64,000 nucleotides of DNA, from the NCBI RefSeq assembly GCF_905220365.1, contig NC_061152.1:2655001-2719000 (forward strand). Direction: 5' to 3'. This document shows positions 22,430-34,400 of this stretch, one piece after another. Positions within the stretch are counted from its first letter, which is position 1. Each line of letters starts with the position of its first letter. The notes beneath the pieces are model-generated. The model saw only the letters and a list, made by a program, of their open reading frames with translations, was not told the DNA's origin and did not search any database. The position numbers and the translations under genes are program-made. This stretch comes from Vanessa cardui (Eukaryota; Arthropoda; Insecta; Lepidoptera; Nymphalidae).

Positions 22430-25400
22430 TCATGACACTTTATTATTCAAAACATTAATATCCTCAGTGTGTATAATCTGTCGTTTCGGGGCCACCTTGT
22501 GCACTCTGCGCTTGTGTGTGTACAGGCAGGCACTCTGCCTGAATGTGCGCCCACAGATATCACAAGACAGAGGCTTCTCACCGGTGTGTATTAATTCATG
22601 TTCTTGAAGGCACTTTTTGTCCTGGAAATAAATATATATGTGATATATTAAGATACTTTATTTATTTTTTGTATATATCACCTCCTTACTAGATGATTTA
22701 TTACTACTTAATATAATATACAAGACAGCAGCTGTCATTGAAGGTAGCCCAATATAAGACATTTTGATTTTTGATATTTGACAATGCGAAAAATAAAGTA
22801 TGCATTATTGTAATCAGTATATATTATGAGTTTAAAAATGGTTATTTATTGACGAATGTTAGTTGATTAATTTATTCAAAAATCCCAAAATGAAAAAGCA
22901 TTTTTTCAAACGTTTGTCACGTGACACAAAACGCTCCTGATTGGCCGGGCTTATGATGAAGTCACTTGCTTGTTAACCTTGCTTGGCTACTATATGTACC
23001 ACAGATTAAAATACAGGTAAGTGACGTCACCGACCCCATTGCAGCGCCATATTGCCTATTTAAATATGGATATGCTTATTTAAATATGGAATTTTTAATA
23101 TGATATTTTTCGACAAACATGTATTAGAAATAAAAAGATCATCTTTTACTGGGTTCCTTAACCTCTACTAAATAGTATAAAATGGAATTTTAAAAACCAG
23201 TCAAATAGCCTATTAAAGAAATATGTATTTTTCATAGTAATCCCACATATTTATATAGGTTATATATGACAGAGGAGCTTGTCCTAGTTTGTTTTCAAAA
23301 GAGATGACGTCAGCATTGCTGACCAGTTGTACAACATTAGAAATCAACATTTTTTTGCATTGTACTAATTTTATTATTTTTATTCTGTATTTAATCCTAA
23401 GCTCTATAATTTTGTTTATGGTGTACAATAAAGTACATATTATTTTTCAAACTTAATCACCAAAACTGTGATATCCGAAAATTTCTGCCTCGATATTTTC
23501 TACCTCGCACAAATACTTTGTGGACTGTGTACCAGCTTTCAGATATGACATGGGAACCTTCAAGGAAAGACCGTACTCCTTTCTCAAAGGCCGGCAACGC
23601 ATCTACAAGCCCCCTGGTGTTGCAGATGTCCATGGGCGGTAGTCACTTTCCATCACGTGAGCCTCCTGCTCGTATACCACCTGTAATAAAAAAAAACTCA
23701 CCCGGAACGCCTTTCCACAGGTCTGACACAGTATCTTATCTCCTATCTTCTCTTTAAGGCCCTGGTGGGCTCGTCGGACGTGGCGGGTGACGCCACGACG
23801 CGTCGCCAGCGCCTGCGCAGTAAAGTTTCACTACTACAACGCACGCAATACATTTTTTTTTTTTTTTTATGAGACAACATCACATACATTACTCTGATCC
23901 CAATGTAAGTAGCTTAAGCACTTGTGTTATGGAAATCAGAAGTAACGACGGTACCACAAACACCCAGACCCAAGACAACGTAGAAAACTAATGGTAATCT
24001 ACATCGACTCGGCCGGGAATCGAACCCGGGACCTCAGAGTGGCGTACCCATGAAAACCGGTGTACACACCACTCGACCATGGAGGTCGTCAAAACAATGC
24101 GAGCTCAGATGGCCGCAGGCCGCTTGGTTAGAACGCGGGCATCTTTACCGATGATTGCGGGTTCACACGCAAGCACCACTATATATATATGTGCTTAATT
24201 AGTGTTTATAATTCATCTCGTGTTCGGTGAAGGAAACATCGTGAGGAAACCTGCATGTGACAAATTTCATAGAAATTCTGCCACACGTGCATTCCACCAA
24301 TCCGCATCGGAACAGCGTGATGGAATATGTTCCACCACGCTTTGTTAATTTACAGACTTACTTTATTTTTAAAGGGCAAGTGAGCGCTAACTACAGGCAT
24401 AAGGGACATAGCATCTTAGTTCCCAAGATTTGTGACGCATTTTCAATGTAAAGAACAATGAGTATTTCATACAACGCCATTGTCTGTGGGCGATGGTGAC
24501 ACCTATATATTTATATAAGAAGAAAAAACAATCGCTCCATGAAACAGGCAATAAAACTATCTATTCAGTATTGCTATCTCTATCTCACATACGGGGTTAG
24601 AGAGGGATAGCATGATTATAATCCAACCAATAGGAATGTCAGGTACCTTATTGCATATTGGACATTTATGATGCGTCCTCTTCATGTGTATGTAATTTGT
24701 ATGGTCGTTGAGCTCCGTTATCGTCCTGAAACCCTTTTCACACATCGTGCATTTATATCTGAAATAATAGAAAAAGTAAAGTAAAGTAACAGCCTGTACA
24801 TTTCCCACTGCTGAGCTAAGGCCTCCTCTCCATTTGAGGAGAAGGTTTGGAACATATTCCACCACGCTGTTCCAATGCGGGTTGGTGGAATGCACATGTG
24901 GCAAAATTTCGATGAAATTAGACACATGCAGGTGTCCTCACGATGTTTTCAAAAAATCAAAATACTCATTATTGTACACCAGTAAATAAATTACATATAC
25001 ACGGTTTGATGAAAGATGTACAAGAGGCGGCCTGATCGCTAACACAGCGATCTCTTCCAGGCAACCTTAAGGTAGAGGAAAACAGATATAGAAAAAGGTA
25101 GGGGTGTACAGAGCAGATATAAACATAATAAATAAATACAGTGTAATATTAATATATTAAAAAAATAAATAAATAAAATAATGTACAGTACCTAATATCT
25201 AAAATGCATACATATATGTACCTATTTAATTAAATTCAAATTATAATATACAAAAATTAAATTAATGTCTCGCGAGAAAAAAAAAACAATAAAATAAGTA
25301 AATGTGGTGGAGTAATGGATGTTTTCCTTCACCGCTGAGCACGAGATGAATTATAAACACAAATTAAGCATATATATATAGTGGTGCTTGCCTGGGTTTG

Positions 25401-28400
25401 AACCCGAAAACATCGGTTAAGATGCACGCGTTCTTACCACTGGGCCATCTCAGCTCCAGCTAGAAAGATATTTATTAACAACAAAAACAACAACAACAAC
25501 AGAGTTATGATAGCTAAAAGCACGAAGACAATATAAGTGAATGCTTAATCAGCGGAATGTAAGTCATTGTGTCATTCTATGCTCTGGGATCATATGTCTT
25601 GGGAAACGATTTTGTAAAAAGGGAACAACATTGGGCAAGGATTGGCGAACCAATGGCACGCGTGCCATTGACGACACGCGACACAATATTTGAGAGTCGA
25701 GATGGCCCAGTGGTAAGAACGCGCGCATCTTAACCGATGATTGCGGGTTCAAACCCAGGCAAGCACCGCTGATTCATGTGCTTAATTTGTCTTTATAATT
25801 CATCTCGTGCTCAGCGGTGAAGGAAAACATCGTGAGGAAACCTGCGTGTGACAAATTTCATAGAAATTCTGCCACACGTGTATTCCACCAACCCGCATTG
25901 GAACAGCGTGGTGGAATATGTTCCAAACCTTCTCCTCAAAGGGAGAGGAGGCCTTTAGCCCAGCAGTGGGAATTTACAGGCTGTTGTTGTTGTTGACACA
26001 ATATTTTAGGCACATCTAACCTGCAGCAACAGAAGTCACACCAATTTTACAGTAATTTAATTTATGCGTGTAATAAAAAACATTCCAAAATGTACCAATT
26101 TTGTTTACTTTATTACCAATGACATTCTAATAAACAGATATGTTATACCCATACTAAACAACAGAAAAAAGTGTGCCGCGCCGGGGCCCGTTTATTTTAC
26201 ATTTCGTTACAAGTAAAAAGGATAGCTTGATAAAAGCAATAAGTAAAAGGGATAACAAGATGTTTTAATTACGCAAAACGTATTACTACGTAATTATGGT
26301 GTATTTATAACGTATTATTAAGTAAAACAACTAAAGGCAAACGTCCCAATTGGGACGTTTTCTAGTCTTCACCTTTTGCGCGTTAATAACATATATGTTT
26401 ATTGGAACATTATTGTTTATTACATAAAGAGTTTTGACAGTATTTATTATTATTATTTTCGGAATAATGTAGAAGTTAAAATAATTTGGGTGCATGGCAA
26501 TGATCCCATTACACATTTGTTTTAGAAAAAATGGCACATTGATGCATAAAGGTTAGCCTACCCTGGACTAGAGCATAAACCTCTTTTGTGTCGTGTCAAT
26601 TTTAATTATAATTAAATATTTTAAAACTCAAATATTATATATATTTTAAAAAAGTCTGTCTTGCTCCCGTAAACTTATCTGCAGCCTGTAAATTTTTAAA
26701 AAGAGTTCAATTAAGTAGTCATAACAGGAGTGACGTCACTGAACGCTGTATTAGTGTTTTGAAATGCGTTCCGTTTCACGTTACTTTAATTCGTAATTAT
26801 TGTTAAAAAAAACTAATTGATATCAAATGTAAACCTTGCAGTTGCAGTTATTTTAACATTTTAATAGCAAATTTTTCATAAATATTATATTTGCACGTTC
26901 CCTATACTGTTGGGTAATATTTCGGTGGTAAGGCTTACCACCGAGTAGTACACGCAGGGCCGGATTTAGGGAAGGGCAACCGGGGCAAATGCCCTGGGGC
27001 CTCCACAGAGGTGGGGGCCACAAAAGTTTTCAGTTAGTTAACAAATACCGAGATATATTCAAATTTTATTTTATTTTATTTTTTTATTTTTTTATGTTAT
27101 AGGTTAGCGGACGAGCATATGGGCCACCTGATGGTAAGTGGTCACCATCACCCATAGACAATGACGCTGTGAGAAATATTAACTATTCCTTACATCGTCA
27201 CTGCGCCACTAACCTTGGGAACTAAGATGTTATGTCCTTGTGCCTGTAGTTACACTGGCTCACTCACCCTTCAAACCGGAACACAACAATACTGAGTACT
27301 GTTGTTTGGCGGTAGAATAACTGATGAGTGGGTGGTACCTACCCAGACGGGCTCGCACAAAGCCCTACCACCAAGTAAATTATAATAATCTTACTTCTTA
27401 ATATTTTAAAAGTTACCGATACCAATCAAGAAATACTTACTGATTCAAATTAATAGAAGCTTAAGCTAATCCATTAATCCATGATATAATCATTAGGATC
27501 TCCACGCTCCTGTTGGTCTAGGGCCTCCACTGCTTTGCGGCCCCGGGGCCTCCACTGCTTTGCGGCCCCAGGGCCTCCACTGCTTTTCGGCCCAGGGCCT
27601 CCACTGCTTTGCGGCCCCAGGGCATCCAGACCTTTAAATTAACTCTGAGTATACGTACTTGTGTACATCGTGCACGGCGTGAACGCTCGAATTCTTCAAG
27701 TGCTTCTCGTACGAGTCCAGGGATACGAAGCGCTTGTCGCACGCCACGCAGTCGAAAGGTTTCCTATCGCTGTGGATCCTCGCGTGGGTCTTCACGCGGT
27801 CAACGCGCACCATCTTCTCGCATATCGAACACTTCTCCCGAGGCAACGGGGGCGCGTGGACTCTGAAAGTCATATCGTAACGCTATTTATAGGAATCGAG
27901 TGGGCGCTTAACGCGTTACGTAACTAGTCATATCGTAACGCTATTTATATGAATCGAGATAGGTGCTTAAGGCGTTACGTAACTAAGCTGGAAAGTCATA
28001 TCGTAACGCTATTTATATGAATCGAGATAGGCGCTTAACGCGTTACGTAACTAAGTGATTTACCGTTACGTAACGCGTTATGTAGAGCTGAGATAGAACA
28101 GTGGTTTGAACGCGTGCATCTTAACCGATGATTTCGGGTTCAAACCCAGACAAGCACCACTATATATATGTGCTTAATTTGTGTTTATAATTCATCTCGT
28201 GCTCGGCGGTGAAACCTGCATGTATCGAATTTCATCGAAATTCTGCCTCATGTGCTTTCCACCAACCCGCATTGGAACAGCGTGGTGGAATATGTTCCAA
28301 ACCCTCTCCATAATGGAAGAGGAGGCCTTATCTCAGCAGTGGGAAATGTACAGGCTGTTACTTTACTTTACTTTTTCTATTATTTCAGATATAAATGCAC

Positions 28401-31400
28401 GATGTGCGAAAAGGGCTTCAGGACGATAACGGAGCTAAACGACCATACAAATTACATACACATGAAGAGGACGCATCATAAATGTCCCATATGCAATAAG
28501 GTACCTGACATTCCTATTGGTTGGATTCATTCCCATGAGAAATAAATATTGATAATTTGGGATGGCGTACTCAATTCGGATGTGATCGGTTTTAAGAGTT
28601 TTGCCGATGCTACATCTAAGTTGTGTCGTACTATAATTTATCAATCATACAATTTGATTATTTAAAAATCTATATTCATATTATAAATTGGAACGTTCAA
28701 GACCAAACCAAAAAAGAGAATTTGATGAAATTTGACATAATTATAGGCTACATTTTGCCTAACACTTGACAACTAATAACCTAAAAAAAATCAGCAAAAC
28801 CGTGGGCGACAACTAGTATTCAATTGGAAAAGAAATAGCCGGAAGGCGATCGTTTCATTCCCAAGTTAAACTCACTAATAATATATACAGGGTTATTGGT
28901 AACTCGACGTATATCCGTTAGGGGGTGATAGGGGTGACTATTTGCAATAATTTCAACCCCCATATGCGAAACCCAAAAGTGAACCATTTTCGAGTTATCA
29001 CGTTTTTTATGATATATTATAGAACATAAAAAAGCGTGGAGTTAATACCTGTTGACTTCCAAGCAGGATATATTAATTTAAATAATTGTATTTAACTAAC
29101 GTGACTTTGTATTTTTTAAATGTTAAAATAGAGTAACTACTGAGTTTCTTGCCGGTTCTTCTCGGTAGAATCTACTTTCCGAACCGGTGGTAGCTTCACT
29201 TAATTGTAAAATGACGATTCAAAAGTGCTTGTAAAGGCCTACTTGAATAAAGTTTATTTTGATTTTGATTTTTTCATAATTTATCAAAAATGCAACTGCA
29301 AATATGTATTTAAAAAAAGTATCATTTATTTTATTTTGTTTTTTAAAAATGATTAAACACTGGATATTTGTCAATATTTAAACAATAATGAGCGGTCTAA
29401 ATTAAAAAAAATATTTAAAAAAAAATCAATGAAAATCAATTTTTTTCTTCTGTTTTATAAAAACGATTAAACATTGGATTTGTCATTTGTCAATTTTTAA
29501 ATAACATTTATCTTGATCGTTTAAAAGAGCAAATCGTACACAAACGTTCTTAAAATATCATTCGGAAGGATAAATGATACAAAGTAAAAGAAACCTTAGT
29601 TTGTATAGAGGTAAGTCGAAATTCGCTTGATCGTATAAAAGTGCTTCCTAAAAATGTCATTTAGAACGATTACATACAAATTAAAATAAAACTTATTGCC
29701 CATATACGTAGGTCGAGTTTCGTTTGATCGTTCAAAAGTCCATTCTTAAAATGATGTCATTACAATATAACTAAAACAGACCTTATTTGTATAATCATAG
29801 GTTGAAATTCGCTTGATCGTTAATAAGCGCGTTCTTAAAATGTCATTTGCAACGATTACATACAAACTAAAATGAACCTTATTTTGTCTGTACATAAGTC
29901 GACTTTCATTTGTTCGTTTTAATGTACATAATTCAAAAGATGTCATTCGGAACTTTTGGAGATTCATACTGAAATAGAACTTATTTTGTATTGGCTAAGT
30001 CGAGTTTCATTAAAAGTAAACTAAAATGAACCTTATTTTGTACAGCGTAAGTCGAGCTTCGCTTGAACGCTTAAAAGATTGTTCTATAAAAGTCATTTGG
30101 ATATAATAGAACTTATTACGTAAAGCCGTAAGTCGAAATTTGTTTGACAAAATGTAATATACGACCATTACATACAAACTAAAATGAACCTTATTTTGTA
30201 CAGCGTAAGTCGAGCTTCGCTTGAACGCTTAAAAGATTGTTCTATAAAAGTCATTTGGATATAATAGAACTTATTACGTAAAGCCGTAAGTCGAAATTTG
30301 TTTGACAAAATGTAATATACGACCATTACATACAAACTAAAATGAACCTTATTTTGTAGAACGTAAGTCGAGTTTCGCTTGAACGCTTGAAAGTTTGTTC
30401 TTAAAAAGTCATTTGGACGGATTAGCGATACAAACTATAATAGAACTTATCACGTAAGTCGAAATTTGTTTGACAAAATGTCATTTACAACAATTACATA
30501 CAAACTAAAATGAACCTTATTTCGTACAGACTTAGTCGAGTTTCGCTTGAACGCTTAAAAGTTTGTTCTTGGAGCCATTTGGACGGATTAGCGATACAAA
30601 CTACAATAGAACTTATTACGTAAAGCCGTAAGTCGAAATTCGTTTGACAAAATGTCTTTACAACGGTTACATACAAACTAAAATGAACCTTATTTCGATG
30701 TACTAAGGTCAATTTTCGTTTGTCTCATTACAAATACTCACTGTTCGTGCTTGTTCAGCGTGTTCTTGAACGCGAACGTCTTCCCGCATGTCTTGCACTT
30801 GAATCCCTCCCTGTGGAACTTGAGTATGTGCTTGTATCGGAGATACTTGTTCCTGGAACAAAGAAAAGATCATTATAAGAGAAATAACATAGTCTCCTAT
30901 AGTACGACACAACTTAGATGCAGCATCGGCAAAATTCGTAAAACCGATCACATCCGAATTAAGTACGCTATCCCAAATTATCAATATTTATTTCTCATGT
31001 GAATATGATCTTTACACAAACGTAATAACGTGTAATATCGTACGATCTAATATATTCGTCAATCCGACGCGTCGCTTTACACGCACTCGCTGTCTCGGGT
31101 CGAACTGACGCGGGAATCTATAGCGACGAATAGCGTCGAGTGGCGCGATAGGGAGCTGTTTCTGTTGGTTGTGAATCGGCAGTAATTGATACTCCTATTC
31201 ATATTTATATCGTAATTGTTATAGTGTTGCCGACGTGTCGACCACCTTATGGTAAGTAGGCACCATCAACCAAAGACAGCGCTGCACTATTGCGTTACAG
31301 CTGTCATGGTACTTGTGCCTGAAATCACTCCGGTGCCATGGCATTGACCTTTCAAAACGAAGCGACCAGCTTTTGTGTACCAGCCCGGTAGTCTACCCAA

Positions 31401-34400
31401 GACCAGGCAGGTAGAATTTACTACTAGGTGCCTGTAGCTACAATGTGCTATTAGAAGACGGATCATATTATTTTATGGAGTAATTTCTTCAGGAGTAAAC
31501 TTCTCCTCAGAATCTAAATTCTGAACCGGTGTTAGCTTTGCCTTAATTGAAATAACTTCTCTGAAGTGCAATTATCTTCTTATGATAGACTTTACTTTGT
31601 GGTCACTCAATAGACATTGGCTAATCTATACATATAATAAAAATGGAGTGTCTGTTTGTAATGTTAAAACAGCCCTTTGTACTCAATGCATATGTATGTA
31701 CACGGTACATATACCAAGATAATATTTTTTACAATTTTTGTCTGTCTGTCTGTTTGTTCCGGCTAATCTCTGAAACCTTTGGACCGATTTTGACGGTACT
31801 TTCGCTGTCAGATACCTGATATAATAGGGAGTAACTTAGGCTACAATATATATATATTTTGTTAAATTCAAACGCGTACAGGGTCGCGGGTACATCTAGT
31901 ATTCCATATAAAAATTAATATAATCACAAAAATACTTACTCGAAATATTTATTGCACTCGTAGCACAGATAACCAAACGGTGTTTTGACTTCCAGCTTTT
32001 CGGTCCTTCGTGTTTTCAGAGCCGGATTCGTTTGCACTGCTCTCCTTTTAACCTGAAAATTTATTACATTCCAAATTCAAATTTCTTCCAGTTAAAATAC
32101 AATTTAAATATACTACAAGAATCAGTAGTGGACATTTAAAAATAAAAAAAAAAAACAATCTACCGACAAAACACGCTTATTTTATGTTTTATCAAAATAA
32201 AGAATTCAACAATAACTTTTATTAAACTAACTAACAATTAGCGAAATACTAATTATCTAACGCGCCGACAGCATGACGACCGTCTAGCGCGAGATGATAA
32301 GTGACCCCTAGTCTTGGAATCGCACACCTTATATAGTCTGTAGCAGGTAGGATGGTGTGGTAGGGATGACACTCCTTACGATACTATATCTATAACTCTC
32401 TTAGTGTTGCCAATCAATATTGAGCCGAGATGGCCCAGTGGTTAGAACATGTGCATCTTAACCGATGATTGCGAGTTCAAACCCAGGCACCACAGAATTT
32501 TCATGTGCTTAATATGTTTTTAATTCAACTCTGTTCTGCGGTAAAGGAAAACATCGTGAGCAAACCTGCATGTGTCTAATTTCATATAAATTCTGCCACA
32601 TGTGCATTCCACCAACTCGCATTGGAACAGCGTGGTGGAATATGTTCCGAACCTTCTCCTTAAAGGGAGGCTGGCTGTTGTTGTTGGCAATTAATAAATT
32701 ACAATAACATATCTGGTGTCTTTAATTTAACTATGTAAATTGAAAATTCGAAAAGTCCTCACAAAAATCGACTTATTTAAACTATCATAATCAAAATTCC
32801 ATAATTACCCTTTGCCATATCCTTGAGACTATGTTGCTGGTGCCGTGGACTGTCTTCAAGTGTTTCAATATGTCCAAAACATTGGCCGTGGTGTGCTCAC
32901 AGAAGTTACACCTGTACCTCGTGTAGTGCTCTTTCCTGTGCTCAGCGAGCCACCAGTACTTTATGTAAACGAGGCATATGTCACATTGTATGTACCTCGG
33001 CTTCTGAAATTAAAAAACAAAATACAATTAAATTTACTTGGTGATAGGGCTTTGTGTAAACCCGTCCGGGTAGGTAACACCCACTCATCAGTTATTCTAC
33101 AGCCAAATAACAGTACTAAGTGTTGTTGTGTTCCGGTTTGAAGGTTGAGCCAGTGTAATTACAGGCACAAGGGACATAACATCTTAGTCCCCAAGGTTGG
33201 TGGCGCAATGACGATGTAAGGAATAGTTAATATATCTTACAGCGTCATTGTCTATGGGTGATGGTGACCACTTACCATCAGGTGGCCCATATGCTCGTCC
33301 GTCAACCTATAGCATAAAAAAAGAGAACGACCCAAGAAACGATGGATGGATTGTGTGAAAGATGAGATTTGATGAGAGATGATGACATTGGTTAGAAATA
33401 ATTTTACCAGTGAGATGACGTCTGACAGAAGTATGGAAGGAGAAGAGATGCTGCGCCGACCACAAATAAAATTGGGATAAAGGCAGGAGGATGATGATGA
33501 ATATGTTGTAAGCTATTTAAATAATAATAATATGTATTTTACGTAAATATGATTATGATTTGACTATTTTTTTAAATGTGAAAATATGAGCAAGGCGGGT
33601 AGTCAAATAAATTGTAAATGTAAGAAGGGTAATAGCTTTTAAAAGCACTGGGTGAATAGATTCACTCTCAGTTCGTTTGGGGTTTTGATGGCGAAAGTAA
33701 TTTAAGGTAAGATCATTGTACTAATTGTAATGTTCATTGTATTAAGTTAAAAATGTGTTAATGTTTAAAATGTGTTGTGTAAAATAAATATACTATGTTA
33801 TGTGTATGTTCTGTTTTATTTTAGTATAAAATATTAGTAAAACGTTTACAATGTGTAGCTATAATATAATGATATAAAATGTATCAATATTATTTCATTT
33901 TAAACCGACTTCTAAATAAATTGACTTGTCTATGGGTTGTGGTGACCACTAACCATCATGTCACATTTGCTCCGTCAACATATGCCATAAAAATAAAACT
34001 AGACCAAAATAGGCTATTTGACAATGCGAAAAATAAATTGTGAATTATTGTAATCAGTGTATATCATGAATTTAAAAATGGTTATTTACTAACGAAAGTT
34101 GAAAATAATACGTCATTTATTCAAAAATCCATAAATAAAAATGCATTTTTTCAAACGTTTGTCACGTGACACAAAACGCACCTGATTGGCCGGGCTTAGG
34201 ATGAAGGCACTCTACTGTACCACAGATTAAAATACAAGAAAGTGACGTCACCGACCACATTGCAGCGCCATATTGTCCAAGTAGCGTTTTTGCGCGCTAA
34301 TTTAATAAAATTCCATATTTAGGAATTTTTATTATGATGTTTTTCGCTAAATATGTACTAGAAATAAAGAAATCAACTTTTACTGGGTTCCTTAGCCTCT

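Noticed and set aside
27609..27927. Arginine- and serine-rich plus-strand frames
   Set aside because: They are antisense shadows of ZAD-B exon 7 and its repeated acceptor region.
32823..33141. Plus-strand frames over 32823-33141
   Set aside because: Shadows of minus-strand ZAD-B exon 4, which matches exon 4 of the paralogues and has proper splice sites.
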